Source of the DNA: an uncultured Lachnospiraceae bacterium | GTDB taxonomy: Bacteria > Bacillota > Clostridia > Lachnospirales > Lachnospiraceae | Assembly: GCA_910585005.1 (NCBI GenBank) | Contig: CAJUCN010000001.1 | Location: forward strand, 1-64,000 | Direction of reading: 5' to 3' | DNA: 64,000 nt | In this document: positions 42,952-52,662 of the stretch, piece by piece | Layout: every line of letters starts with the position of its first letter | Numbering within the stretch: position 1 is the first letter of the stretch | The notes under the pieces: model-generated | The model's database searches: none | What the model was told of the DNA's origin: nothing | What the model saw: only the letters and a program-made list of their open reading frames with translations | Position numbers and translations under genes: made by a program

Positions 42952-45108
42952 TTAATTTAATATAAATTCCTGATCTGCCGCAACTTTAAGCTTCAAAGGT
43001 TCTTTGCCTGTCAAATCCACACTTCGCTGATCCGGCTGGCTTCCGCCAACATAAATGAGATACTCTCCTTTACTTACCCGGTTTACTGCCTGCTCGTCAT
43101 ACAAAGCAAACGCGGTAAGCGGAAGCGTCATGGTGACCTCTTTCTTCTCTCCCGGTTTTAAAGAAACCTTGCAGATCCCCTTAAGCTGGGGATTAGGCGT
43201 TCCTTCCCGGCATACCTTCACATACGCCTGAACCGTTTCCGTTCCCTGCCTGCTTCCGGTATTGGAAACAGTAACCCGAAGGGTGATTCCCTCTTCCAAA
43301 ACCCTGTCAGAAGATACCGATGCATCACTATATGTAAAATCCGTATAAGACAAACCATATCCAAAGGGATAAAGAGCCTGGGTTTCCATATACCGGTAAG
43401 TCCTGCCCTTCATGGCATAATCTGTAAATTCAGGCAATTCTTCCGTTGTCCTGTAAAAGGTTACCGGCAGCCTTCCCTCCGGATTCTTTTCTCCGAATAA
43501 AACCCTGGCAATGGCGTTTCCGCCCTGGGCGCCGGGATACCACCCCTGGATGATCGCCGGAATATGTTCGTCCGCCCAGGTAACCGCTAATGCGCTTCCC
43601 GATAAGAGCACCAACACAATCGGCTTTCCGCTTTCGTATGCCACTTCCAAAAGTTCCTGCTGCTTTCCCGGAAGATCAAGCCCCGGTTTGTCGCCGCTGG
43701 CATATTGATTGCCTTCATCTCCCTCTTCCCCTTCCAGGCCCGCATCAAGCCCAAGGCAAAGGATAACCACATCACTTGCATCACAGATCCCTCTCACCTC
43801 GGCCAGCCTGTCGCTTCCCTGGCTTAAATCGCTGATCTTATCTTTATATAAATGGCATCCTTCGGAACAAAGGACTCTTACCTCATCTCCCACATAGTCC
43901 TGAATCCCTTCGGAAATCGTATAATATCTGGAAGCCGTCCCTTCATAATTTCCCACAAGCGCCTTACGGTTATCCGCATTAGGGCCAATGACCCCGATGG
44001 TCTTAAGCGCTCCTTTGTCAAGAGGAAGCATCTGCCCTTCATTCTTAAGCAGCGTAATACATTTTTCTGCTGCCTGCAGGTTCAGTTCCCTCATTTCTTT
44101 TGAATCTACTACGGAATAAGGAATCTCGTCATAAGGAGTGCTGCCCTTTTCATCAAATACCCCAAGTTTCATCCTTGCCGTAAACAAGTTGACCAATGCC
44201 TCATCCAGCCTTTCTTCCGGCACCAGCCCCTGCTCTACTGCCTCTGATAGGTATGCGAACAACTGACCGCAGTTTAAGTCACATCCATTGTTCATGGCCA
44301 TTGCCACCGATTCCAAGGCGCTGTTCGTGACCAGATGGCCTTCATGGAAATCCTTAATCGCCCAGCAGTCCGAAACCACATGTCCTTTAAAGCCCCATTC
44401 CTTACGCAGGATATCCAAAAGCAATGGTTTGCTTCCACAGCACGGATCCCCATTGGTCCGGTTGTAAGCGCCCATCACCGCCTCCACTTTGCCCTCCTGC
44501 ACACAGGCCTTAAATGCGGGAAGGTAAGTCTCATACATATCCTGCTTGCTTACCACTGCATTAAAACTGTGACGCAAATCTTCCGGCCCGCTATGTACGG
44601 CAAAATGCTTTGCACATGCCGCCGCCTTCAGATAATTCTCATCATGGCCCTGCAAGCCTTCCACAAACCGTACTCCAAGCCTGGAAGTTAAATAGGGATC
44701 TTCGCCAAAAGTCTCATGACCCCTGCCCCATCTGGGATCCCTAAAAATATTGACATTGGGAGACCAGAACGTAAGTCCTTTATAGATATCCGTATCGTCG
44801 TATTTTTGCTGCATATTGAACTTCGCGCGTCCCTCCGTGGAAATCGCATCCGCTACCTGTTCAATAAAGTCCTCATCAAAAGTGGCTGCAAGGGAGATTG
44901 CCTGGGGAAATACCGTTGCAACGCCGGCTCTGGCCACTCCGTGAAGGGCTTCATTCCACCAGTTGTATGCCTTGACCCCAAGCCGCTTAATCTCGGCTGC
45001 ACCGTTTAAGGTTTGGAATACCTTTTCCTCCAAGGTCATCTGCCCTACCAGTTCCCTCGCCCTTTCCCTGTATTCTTCTGTCTTAGCTTCATTTCTTACT
45101 AATTCCAT
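42952..45108 (-). CDS. GH3 beta-xylosidase
   Basis: 718 residues, no signal peptide. GH3 N-terminal barrel with KHFAVHSGPEDLRH and GHVVSDCWAIKDF (nucleophile Asp), the C-terminal alpha/beta sandwich (GVIGPNADNRKALVGNYEGT) and a final fibronectin-III-like domain (VQAYVKVCREGTPNPQLKG). The NYEGT and CDLNCG motifs fit the xylosidase branch. It is the first gene of the operon, followed by aguA and the importer, so it finishes the breakdown of imported oligomers to xylose. Confidence 0.92.
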   Translation of the reverse strand: MELVRNEAKTEEYRERARELVGQMTLEEKVFQTLNGAAEIKRLGVKAYNWWNEALHGVARAGVATVFPQAISLAATFDEDFIEQVADAISTEGRAKFNMQQKYDDTDIYKGLTFWSPNVNIFRDPRWGRGHETFGEDPYLTSRLGVRFVEGLQGHDENYLKAAACAKHFAVHSGPEDLRHSFNAVVSKQDMYETYLPAFKACVQEGKVEAVMGAYNRTNGDPCCGSKPLLLDILRKEWGFKGHVVSDCWAIKDFHEGHLVTNSALESVAMAMNNGCDLNCGQLFAYLSEAVEQGLVPEERLDEALVNLFTARMKLGVFDEKGSTPYDEIPYSVVDSKEMRELNLQAAEKCITLLKNEGQMLPLDKGALKTIGVIGPNADNRKALVGNYEGTASRYYTISEGIQDYVGDEVRVLCSEGCHLYKDKISDLSQGSDRLAEVRGICDASDVVILCLGLDAGLEGEEGDEGNQYASGDKPGLDLPGKQQELLEVAYESGKPIVLVLLSGSALAVTWADEHIPAIIQGWYPGAQGGNAIARVLFGEKNPEGRLPVTFYRTTEELPEFTDYAMKGRTYRYMETQALYPFGYGLSYTDFTYSDASVSSDRVLEEGITLRVTVSNTGSRQGTETVQAYVKVCREGTPNPQLKGICKVSLKPGEKKEVTMTLPLTAFALYDEQAVNRVSKGEYLIYVGGSQPDQRSVDLTGKEPLKLKVAADQEFILN

Positions 45109-45490
45109 ATATACTCTCCCGTCAATTTAAATTATACTAGCAATTTGTACATTTTTTTATTAAATACGTTCAAATTATATTTCAATTTGACAGATAATTC
45201 TTCTTATTTCTTGTTCTTCTATGATCAAATATTGCGAAAGTTTTTATAATAGCTATTTTGAATAAAAAAATTTTATTTTTACTTTACTCTTTTTTTCTTT
45301 CTATTATATGTTTACATCAGGTTTTTTAAATCTATTTTACATAATACTCTATTTTCTCTCCTGAAATTTATATAATTTGTACATTTTTACTATTTTTATC
45401 ATTAGCAATATTTGATTTGGCACTTGCCAAAAAGTGAGATTGGAATTAGTATATTATCATCAATAAGAAATACTGCAAAGGAAATATGAT
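45109..45490. promoter_or_regulatory. AT-rich divergent control region between the GH3 operon and an AraC gene
   Basis: 382 bp without a gene. It holds a 15-base direct repeat, AATTTGTACATTTTT, at 45142-45156 and 45374-45388 (232 bp apart), and a perfect palindrome TTGGCA-CT-TGCCAA at 45417-45430. A TATAAT on the minus strand sits near 45131-45136, close to the GH3 start. The -35 boxes are poor on both sides, as expected for activator-dependent promoters. Confidence 0.6.
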
Positions 45491-46357
45491 ATGATCAAAA
45501 TACTAAACGGGATCCACGAGACCGTTGCTTACGATGCCTTAAGCGGTCTCAAGCTCTACCACAACAAGGAAGCGGAAAATTATCCCATTCACTGGCACAC
45601 TGCCTTGGAAATCATTATGCCTATCAAGGAAGAATATACGGTGATCATAGATGGAGTCCCCCACACCTTTTCCGAAGGAGATATCTGGATCACACCTCCC
45701 GGAACCCTTCATGCCCTGACCGCTCCGCCCGCCGGGGAACGGCTGATCCTGCTTTTCGACTACAGCCTGATCTGCAACGTCAACGCCATGGATTCCCTGC
45801 TCCACACACTCCTGCCCTACACCCTGATCACACGGACGGAATACCCGGATCTTAACGGCCGCCTGCAATTTTACCTAAACGAGGTTACCCGGGAATATGA
45901 AAATCCCATGCCCTTTACAGAAGCATGTGTCTATTCCCTGATGATCCGGTTTTTCGTGACTCTGGGGCGGGCTAATTTTAATGCAAACACGAAATTTCCC
46001 GGCATTACCCGCAACAAACAACACGAATATGTAGAAAAATTCATGAACGTATGCAACTATATCACCGATCACTGTACGGAAAACGTCACCGTAGAGCAGC
46101 TTGCAGACCTGGCAGGCTTTTCCAAATTCCACTTTGCCCGGCTGTTCAAGCAGTTCTCTAATATGTCCTGCTATGAATACCTGACCCAAAAACGCATCGC
46201 CCACGCGGAAAAGCTCTTGATCGAACCGAACCTTTCCATTACAGAAGTGGCAATGCGTTCCGGGTTCAACAGCCTCTCCACCTTTAACAGGATCTTTAAG
46301 GCTGCCAAAAACTGTACTCCGTCAGAATACAAAAATCTAAACAAATTAGAAAAGTAG
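45491..46357 (+). CDS. AraC family regulator next to the glucuronoxylan operon
   Basis: 288 residues. N-terminal cupin (YPIHWHTALEIIMPIKEEYT, GDIWITPPGTLHALT) and C-terminal helix-turn-helix pair (NVTVEQLADLAGFSKFHFARLFKQFS and the signature ITEVAMRSGFNSLSTFNRIFK). It is divergent from the GH3-aguA-importer operon and convergent with the large GH2 gene, and is the likely activator of the xylan genes. Confidence 0.92.
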   Translation: MIKILNGIHETVAYDALSGLKLYHNKEAENYPIHWHTALEIIMPIKEEYTVIIDGVPHTFSEGDIWITPPGTLHALTAPPAGERLILLFDYSLICNVNAMDSLLHTLLPYTLITRTEYPDLNGRLQFYLNEVTREYENPMPFTEACVYSLMIRFFVTLGRANFNANTKFPGITRNKQHEYVEKFMNVCNYITDHCTENVTVEQLADLAGFSKFHFARLFKQFSNMSCYEYLTQKRIAHAEKLLIEPNLSITEVAMRSGFNSLSTFNRIFKAAKNCTPSEYKNLNKLEK

Positions 46358-46369
46358 CGCCATCCGTTC

Positions 46370-49300
46370 CTACCGCTTAAATTGGAAAGAACGGAAATCA
46401 AAGCAGCTCCCCGGCATAAATACGAAAGTCACTGTAACGGTTCCTTTCACCGGCACAAGGGAAAATTCCCGTTTTACATATTCGCTGCTCTCTGTAAACT
46501 CTACGATCTGCTTATTTTCGCTGTGCCCATCATAAAACCGGACATGGATGGTATTGCCCCCCTTCGGGGCACGCCCACAGATCATAAGGCTTCCCGCTCC
46601 CGTTGTTCCAAAGTCCATCTCAGTAAACTCCAGGGATACGTTATTTCCAATCTCCTCCACATCATCTTTCCCCATCCGGAAACTGTCGCCATACAAATGA
46701 TCTGCACTTGCAGCGGCAAGTTCCATCCAGGCCTTTTCATACCGGGTAAAAGAAAACCCTTTGATATGTACCTTTTGTTTCAGGAGAAAACTAATGGTCG
46801 CAATTCCTTTCACCATCCTTTTCAACCGGAACGTCTCCTCCTGGTAAACGTTCCAGATGGAAGGCTTCTGATAGACCACATCCCCGACCAGCTCGCTGCC
46901 CGGCTCTTCCGGAATCCCTTCCCAAATCTGGATGGGATAAGCCTCGCTGCTCAACGCAAAGATCGGGATGCAGATCTCATCAGATCCTATGCTGCCAAAG
47001 TCAATCCCGCTATAGGACACTACCGTCTCCCCGTCCCTAGCCGTCGCCACCCCTCTTTCATTTCCGTTGCCCGCTTCCCCTTTTACCCAGGTATATTGGC
47101 TCCCTGAAATAAAACCGTAAGGATCCAGATAAGCCTTTCCCAGCCCTTTTATTTGAAACTCCAATTGAGAGATCAGACGGATAGAGTCTGTGCCGCTCCT
47201 GGACATGCATCTGAGCCGGAACTCCCCGTCTGAAAGCGCTTCCATCACTGCCTGGTTTCCCTTTTGTTCCAACCTGACCAAATGGGAATCCACTCCATGG
47301 TCGTCCACAGCCCGGAAGAGCAGCTCCTTGTCGTCTGCGAAAGGCGGATCCATCTGCGCTTTTACCGACAGAACCCTTTTTTCCGGGCCAAACTGCCTGC
47401 CCTCCTTTGCCGTCAGCGTAACCTTCCGCACCGGAATTTCGCCTTTTTTCCCTGTCCGGATTGGCAAATCCTGATTTTCTTCCTGTTTCGCCATAGAACT
47501 TACTCTGAGATCTGCCGGCCCCTTTAAGGCTCCATCCCTCCTTCCCCTTTCCTCCACGTTGCAGGTCAGGGAAGCCTCCTTAAGCCCCGGGGAGCTGACT
47601 GTAACATGAATCTCTCCCGGCTCTGTGCCTGGCCGGATCACTGCCAGAAGTTTTCCGCCAAACAATCTCCTGCTAATTCCCTTATAACTGTCATAATCTG
47701 TACTGTCCCCATTGTCAAGCCCGATCAGCCTTCCCGCTCCCGTCACCTGCACCCTCACCCGGTCGCAGGCATTTTCCACTGGCCTTCCCTGCTCATCAAC
47801 CGTTCCGATCTCCAAGAACAATAGTTCTTCGCTGTCCGCCACCCTGTTTTCCGGGTAAATCCTGAGGGCATAGGAATTGCCAAAAGATCTCCTTTGGCTC
47901 CTGGCAATCTCCTTTCCCTCCCCGTCATAGGCCACAGCCGTAAGCCGGCCTTCTTCATAAGGGATCTGATAATCCGCCAGAATCTTCCTGCCGCTTCCCG
48001 GCCCATGGGAAAGTTTCTGCCTGCCAAGACTCCTTCCATTTAAGAAAAGCTCCACTTCCGGCGCATTGGAACAGACCCTTACGTCAATCAACTGGCCCGG
48101 GTTAAAATCCCAATAAGGAAAAACATGTACCATGGGATCCTTATGGCAGTCCCGCCATGCCGCCTGCCAAACATAGTAAGAATCCTTGGGAAACCCTGCC
48201 GTGTCGAGCTGCCCGAAATAAGAATTCTTGGTATGATAAGGCGTAGGCTCTCCCAGATAATCGAAACCCGTCCACAAAAACTGCCCCATAGAAAACTCCA
48301 GATCCCGGTCAATGGTAACGCAGTTTTCCAGCGACCTTGCCCCCCAGCTCGTAATGCTGTTGCCAAGGGCGGAGCATTGCAGATCATCTTCCGCAAGGAT
48401 CTCCGTCTTAAGAGGAAAGTGATAGATTCCCCGGCTCTGGACAATCGAAGAAGTTTCACTTCCATAGATGACCCAGTCGGGATGAGCCTTGTGGTGCTCT
48501 TCATAATATTTTTCGGAATAATTATATCCGGCAATTTTCACAATATCCGCACACTTGCAAGCGTTCTCCCAGGGCATATAATTAGATGCCATCGTCACCC
48601 TGGCGTTCCCCTGCGGATCCCAGCGTTCCACCAGGTCTTTTAGCCTGGCGGTAAGTTCCTGGCCCCGCTCTCCCGCATGGGTGTCATAGATCTCGTTTCC
48701 AATGCTCCATAAGATTACGCTGGGATGGTTACGATCCCGGCATACCCAGGCTTTTACATCCCTTTCATGCCATTTTTCAAAGAACCGGGCGTAATCGTAA
48801 GTATTCTTGGGCCTCTCCCACATATCAAAAGCTTCGGAAATCAGCAAAAACCCCATTTCATCAGCAAGCTCCACAAATCCCGGAGCCATCATATTATGGG
48901 AGCCGCGGATCGCATTGACTCCCATCTCTTTTAACTTCTGAAACCGCCGCTTCAGCGCAGCGCGGTGAAATGCCGCCCCAAAAGCCCCCAGGTCATGATG
49001 TTCACAGACGCCATGCAACTTCCTGTTCTTCCCGTTTAAGAAAAAACCTTTGTCCGGGTCAAACTCCGTATACCGGAAACCAAAGGAAACCTCTTCCTGC
49101 TGGCAGACCCTTCCCCATACCCGAAGCTCTGCCCGGAGTGTATACAGCGCCGGATCTTCTATCTCCCACAGTCTGGGAGTTTCCACCAGATATTCCTTGA
49201 TCCTTCCCTGATTGTCTGTCAGGCTCATAGGAATTTCCCTGTCCTCAAAATATAAGCGGTAAACAACTTCGTACCCTTCCGCTTCAACGCCGGGGGGATC

Positions 49301-49813
49301 AATCGCACTTTCCGCCCGGAGCCGGAAATCCTTCTGCTGCTGCCGGGTACTGATGTAAACGCCATTTTCCTCTATACAGACACTTTCCGTCACCTTCATC
49401 CACACATTCCGGTAGATTCCCGCACCGGAATACCACCTGCTGTTGGATGCCTGAAAACAAGCGCTAACCACGATCTGGTTGTTCCCCCGCCTGATATGAT
49501 CCGTAATCTCTACGGAAAAAGTGGAATAACCGTATTTCCACTCCGCCACTTTCTTCCCGTTTACATAGACCGCGCTGTCCATATAAACTCCTTCAAAAAT
49601 GAGAAATGCTCTTTTTCCCTCATCTTCCAGCCAATCAAAATTTTTCAGGTACCACCCGGTTCCATCCTCATAAAGCCTGTTGGAATCATAGATCAGCCAG
49701 TCATGGGGGATATCCACCGGGGCGAAATCCCCTTTTCTGGTAAGTACGTCCGAAATCCCACTGCCAACTTCCGTCCTCAAAAACGACCAACCTTCATTCC
49801 ACAATTTTTTCAT
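46370..49813 (-). CDS. Large GH2 family glycoside hydrolase
   Basis: About 1147 residues, cytosolic by lack of a signal peptide. Sugar-binding domain (1-170), Ig-like domain, then TIM barrel with GVCEHHDLGAFG, VILWSIGNEIYDTH (acid/base Glu) and DWVIYGSETSSI (nucleophile Glu), followed by DUF4982/invasin-like domains. The last 300 residues contain two carbohydrate-binding-like modules (YSGIDFGSIGSDEICIPIF and LEFTEMDFGTTGAGSLMIC). This resembles multi-domain beta-galactosidases or beta-glucuronidases acting on complex glycans. GGAGGGTAAGG fixes the start. It is 17 bp downstream of the esterase gene. Confidence 0.9.
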   Translation of the reverse strand: MKKLWNEGWSFLRTEVGSGISDVLTRKGDFAPVDIPHDWLIYDSNRLYEDGTGWYLKNFDWLEDEGKRAFLIFEGVYMDSAVYVNGKKVAEWKYGYSTFSVEITDHIRRGNNQIVVSACFQASNSRWYSGAGIYRNVWMKVTESVCIEENGVYISTRQQQKDFRLRAESAIDPPGVEAEGYEVVYRLYFEDREIPMSLTDNQGRIKEYLVETPRLWEIEDPALYTLRAELRVWGRVCQQEEVSFGFRYTEFDPDKGFFLNGKNRKLHGVCEHHDLGAFGAAFHRAALKRRFQKLKEMGVNAIRGSHNMMAPGFVELADEMGFLLISEAFDMWERPKNTYDYARFFEKWHERDVKAWVCRDRNHPSVILWSIGNEIYDTHAGERGQELTARLKDLVERWDPQGNARVTMASNYMPWENACKCADIVKIAGYNYSEKYYEEHHKAHPDWVIYGSETSSIVQSRGIYHFPLKTEILAEDDLQCSALGNSITSWGARSLENCVTIDRDLEFSMGQFLWTGFDYLGEPTPYHTKNSYFGQLDTAGFPKDSYYVWQAAWRDCHKDPMVHVFPYWDFNPGQLIDVRVCSNAPEVELFLNGRSLGRQKLSHGPGSGRKILADYQIPYEEGRLTAVAYDGEGKEIARSQRRSFGNSYALRIYPENRVADSEELLFLEIGTVDEQGRPVENACDRVRVQVTGAGRLIGLDNGDSTDYDSYKGISRRLFGGKLLAVIRPGTEPGEIHVTVSSPGLKEASLTCNVEERGRRDGALKGPADLRVSSMAKQEENQDLPIRTGKKGEIPVRKVTLTAKEGRQFGPEKRVLSVKAQMDPPFADDKELLFRAVDDHGVDSHLVRLEQKGNQAVMEALSDGEFRLRCMSRSGTDSIRLISQLEFQIKGLGKAYLDPYGFISGSQYTWVKGEAGNGNERGVATARDGETVVSYSGIDFGSIGSDEICIPIFALSSEAYPIQIWEGIPEEPGSELVGDVVYQKPSIWNVYQEETFRLKRMVKGIATISFLLKQKVHIKGFSFTRYEKAWMELAAASADHLYGDSFRMGKDDVEEIGNNVSLEFTEMDFGTTGAGSLMICGRAPKGGNTIHVRFYDGHSENKQIVEFTESSEYVKREFSLVPVKGTVTVTFVFMPGSCFDFRSFQFKR

Positions 49814-49830
49814 CCTTACCCTCCATATTC

Positions 49831-51750
49831 CTAAGGAATATCCATCCAAAAAGGACTCATAGGAAAACCGCCGCTGTTACAGATCAGTGCGCCGCTGCAG
49901 GCATTGGCAAAGCAGTAACGTACCGCCACCGGAGAGCTGGTAAGTTCCTTACTCCTGACATACAGCATCGCGCCATCCATTTCGGCTTCCGCCGGATACC
50001 ATTTTAATTCTTTCGTATTGCTGTCTTGATATTGCGCCACTTCCAAATCCAATATCTTGTTTCCCTTCCCTACTTCTTTTACCGTAAGATGAGCGGATGC
50101 CGTTACCATCACGGCCCAGCCTGTTTCTTCGCGCAAAGCTCCGGCTCCTAGAGCCATCGGTCCTTCGCATTCGGAATCTATGCCATACAATTTCTTTGCC
50201 GCCAGCATAGCAAGCCTGCCGCCAACATCTTTTTTATTTAAAGGATGGAGGTCATTGTCCTCACCTAAGTCGATGGCCACCACCATGCCGGTGTTGGGAA
50301 TGGTAAGGGCCTGCCTTTGCAGTTCCCGCACTACTGGCCAGCCCTGGCCTGTCTCATCCGCGTCACTGTCATAAATGTCAATCGCGAAATTAGGAAGCTG
50401 GACATACAAAAACGGAAGGGTTTCCTCCTGCCAGTCTTCCCGGTATCCTTTCACCATCCTCCTCATCCTGTCCAGATAAACATCCGGCACATGGGTATTC
50501 GACTCCCCTTGATACCACAGGAACCCGGCTATGGTATATTTCCGGCAAGGCGCCATCATCCCGTTAAAAAGCCCGGTAGGTTTCCAATTGACAAAATCGG
50601 TGGGCTGGATCTGCCCGCACGACGCGCCTATCCGGTAATGCCACTGGCCTTTCAGGTCAATTTCTCCTGTCTCGTTCCAAAGTGCATATCGTTTATCCGG
50701 CGTAAATCTTCCATGTCCGTTCTCACATTTTACATGGATCGTAATGAAATTTTCTCCCGCCCGTAAAAGCCCCTCCGGAACCGGATACTTCCTGGGAGGA
50801 TACTGATAATCCGTATGGCCTGTCTGAACGCCGTTTATATATACCGTGTCGCTGTCCACAATCGTCCCAAGCCACAGCTTCGCCTCTTTACCGGCCATCT
50901 CTTCCGGCACCTGAAAACTTCGCTTAAACCATACGCTGCCAATAAACCCTTTTAAATCCGTATCACGGAAAAAGAAAGGAATCTCCACCGTCTTCCAGGC
51001 GCTAACATCTGTCCCGTCCTCTTCCCAATGTCCTGCAAGCCCCTGATCCTGGCCGTCTAACCCTTCGTGCCACTCCTGCATCTGTCTCTGGTTCTGCAAA
51101 AGGACGCCTTTGACAAACTCTTCATCGGCATACCGGTCCGCCGTATCCAACGCTTCTTCACAACCTTCCAGCATCTCCCGGCTCATCCATGATTCGATCC
51201 GCGATCCTCCTAAACTGGCATTGATCAGACCTACCGGCACGCCTGTCATCTCATACATTTGCAGGGCAAAGAAATATGCCGTAGCAGAAAACTGCAAAAT
51301 GGTATCCGCCCCGGCCTGTTTCCACTCCCCTGTCAAATGATCCGCAATCGGTCCGTGGAAATCCGCATGTTCCGTGATTTTAAAGGTTCTGATGGCAGGA
51401 TTTTCACAGCAGGCTATCTCATCCGGATAGCGGTCCTTCACCCGCTCCATAGGCAGCTCCATATTGGACTGGCCAGCACAGATCCAAACATCTCCCACCA
51501 GAATATCCGTTATTGCCGCCTCATTCCCCGCGTCATCATTCATGTACATCGTATAAGGACCGCCGGGCTGTGTTTCCTTCATCCAAACCTGCCAGATCCC
51601 GTCCGATCCGGTAAGGGCTATATACTCTTCCCCCAAAAAGGACACCATCACTTTCCGTCCCGGTTCATCAAATCCCCAAATACGCACTTTTTTCTTCTGC
51701 TGCAGCACCATCCCGTTACTGATCAGCCTTGGAAGTTTCCATCCGCTCAT
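49831..51750 (-). CDS. Sialate O-acetylesterase-type carbohydrate esterase
   Basis: About 639 residues. VWICAGQSNMELPM (about 86-99) carries the nucleophile Ser of the SGNH/SASA fold. GFLWYQGESNTHV is the second block, and LHPLNKKDVGGRLA holds the catalytic His. A jelly-roll insertion (about 240-400: GSVWFKRSFQVPEEM..., DTVYINGVQTGHTDYQYPP) is typical of this family. Despite the name, gut Firmicute members in xylan loci remove acetyl groups from xylan or mannan. Start at 51750 after GGAGGGAAA. It forms a unit with the large GH2 gene. Confidence 0.88.
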   Translation of the reverse strand: MSGWKLPRLISNGMVLQQKKKVRIWGFDEPGRKVMVSFLGEEYIALTGSDGIWQVWMKETQPGGPYTMYMNDDAGNEAAITDILVGDVWICAGQSNMELPMERVKDRYPDEIACCENPAIRTFKITEHADFHGPIADHLTGEWKQAGADTILQFSATAYFFALQMYEMTGVPVGLINASLGGSRIESWMSREMLEGCEEALDTADRYADEEFVKGVLLQNQRQMQEWHEGLDGQDQGLAGHWEEDGTDVSAWKTVEIPFFFRDTDLKGFIGSVWFKRSFQVPEEMAGKEAKLWLGTIVDSDTVYINGVQTGHTDYQYPPRKYPVPEGLLRAGENFITIHVKCENGHGRFTPDKRYALWNETGEIDLKGQWHYRIGASCGQIQPTDFVNWKPTGLFNGMMAPCRKYTIAGFLWYQGESNTHVPDVYLDRMRRMVKGYREDWQEETLPFLYVQLPNFAIDIYDSDADETGQGWPVVRELQRQALTIPNTGMVVAIDLGEDNDLHPLNKKDVGGRLAMLAAKKLYGIDSECEGPMALGAGALREETGWAVMVTASAHLTVKEVGKGNKILDLEVAQYQDSNTKELKWYPAEAEMDGAMLYVRSKELTSSPVAVRYCFANACSGALICNSGGFPMSPFWMDIP

Positions 51751-51809
51751 TTTCCCTCCTATCTCATGCAACCGCTTAAAACCAACGGCTGGCGTTGTCA
51801 CGGTCACAA

Positions 51810-51855
51810 GACAAATACCCTAGACTCACTTTACAGTAAGTATAGGGTATCTGTC
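51810..51855 (-). terminator. Hairpin between the 157-residue gene and the esterase gene
   Basis: GACA-A-ATACCCTA pairs with TAGGGTAT-C-TGTC, with additional pairing in the loop. T-rich sequence follows on both strands. It probably ends the 52.6-51.9 kb transcript; a TATACT inside it could instead belong to the esterase promoter. Confidence 0.6.
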
Positions 51856-51938
51856 TTTAAAATTCTTTTCAATTTAAACGCAATTTTTATCAAATATTGC
51901 TTTTCAACTTATCCACATTTTGTCCTGCTCATTAGTAG

Positions 51939-52412
51939 TTAGCAAAAGACAATAATTCTTGACGGTGTGGTCTGGGGCGGGATGCTCCTGGTCGTCACCG
52001 TATAAAAGACAAGCAGGGTCTGACCCCCCACCGGGCAGTGAAACGTCTGCCCATTCGCCGTTCTGACTACCGTATTGCCAGAAATATGGAGCTGCAAAGA
52101 ACGGTCCCTGGCCAAAAGATTACGGTCAAAATCATTTAACGCCACCTGTTCATTCCTGCCCACCATCGTGATAAGCTGGGCCCGGTACTGAGGCGGAAAG
52201 ATAAGCGGCACAGGCAGGCTGCTGTCATAAAAAGCCGCCACCCGCATTCCTATCCTGAGCTGTCTGTCATCCATTACCTGGGTCTGCGGAGTGATTAGGA
52301 AATTTACGGTTCCCTCATCTGTCCGCAGCATGACCATTTGGCTGCAGCAATCATTTCCGCTTGAAATATTCATGATCGTTCCCAGAATAGGAACATAATT
52401 TTCGTATGCCAT
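51939..52412 (-). CDS. Conserved-looking hypothetical protein, 157 residues, beta-rich
   Basis: Starts MAYENYVPILGTIMNIS. It is predicted beta-rich, with short repeats of a hydrophobic/polar pattern (MVMLRTDEGTVNFLITPQTQV, RIGMRVAAFYD), resembling an OB-fold or SH3-like barrel. Adjacent Cys residues (DCCSQ) and a C-terminal Cys are visible. No signal peptide or membrane segment. AAGGAA precedes the start. I do not recognise a family; its neighbours upstream are a small membrane peptide and the leucine-rich-repeat protein gene. Confidence 0.65.
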   Translation of the reverse strand: MAYENYVPILGTIMNISSGNDCCSQMVMLRTDEGTVNFLITPQTQVMDDRQLRIGMRVAAFYDSSLPVPLIFPPQYRAQLITMVGRNEQVALNDFDRNLLARDRSLQLHISGNTVVRTANGQTFHCPVGGQTLLVFYTVTTRSIPPQTTPSRIIVFC

Positions 52413-52481
52413 AAAAATTCCTTTTTTTCTATAAAATATGCTTTTACGACAAAGAAGTTTCCTTTCTTTTCTCCTGGCGTT

Positions 52482-52622
52482 TTATCCCATTACCCCAACA
52501 GAGCTGGCCGCCAGCGCTGCCCACATAAGCAGCATCGCCGTCCATGCCAGAACACTGCACACTTTGACCATTTTTTTCTTTTCTCTGCTTTTTTCTCCCC
52601 CAATAAACCCGAATCCGTCCAT
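52482..52622 (-). CDS. 46-residue single-span membrane peptide
   Basis: A short ORF starting MDGFGFIGGEKSREKKKM, followed by one hydrophobic segment (CSVLAWTAMLLMWAALAAS). AAAGGGG eight bases before the ATG gives a proper ribosome binding site. A basic stretch before the span predicts an N-in topology. It lies 40 bp after the leucine-rich-repeat gene and 69 bp before the 157-residue gene on the same strand, so probably in one transcript. Function unknown. Confidence 0.6.
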   Translation of the reverse strand: MDGFGFIGGEKSREKKKMVKVCSVLAWTAMLLMWAALAASSVGVMG

Positions 52623-52662
52623 TGTGATTTCCCCTTTCTCCATTTGTTTATCTTTTTATATT

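Noticed and set aside
45109..45490. Origin of replication in the AT-rich region
   Set aside because: The AT-richness is local, there are no DnaA boxes in cluster and no dnaA/dnaN nearby; it is a divergent promoter region.
46382..47107. 241-codon ORF opposite the large GH2 gene
   Set aside because: Antisense to conserved GH2 C-terminal modules, with low-complexity Pro/His/Arg composition typical of shadow frames.
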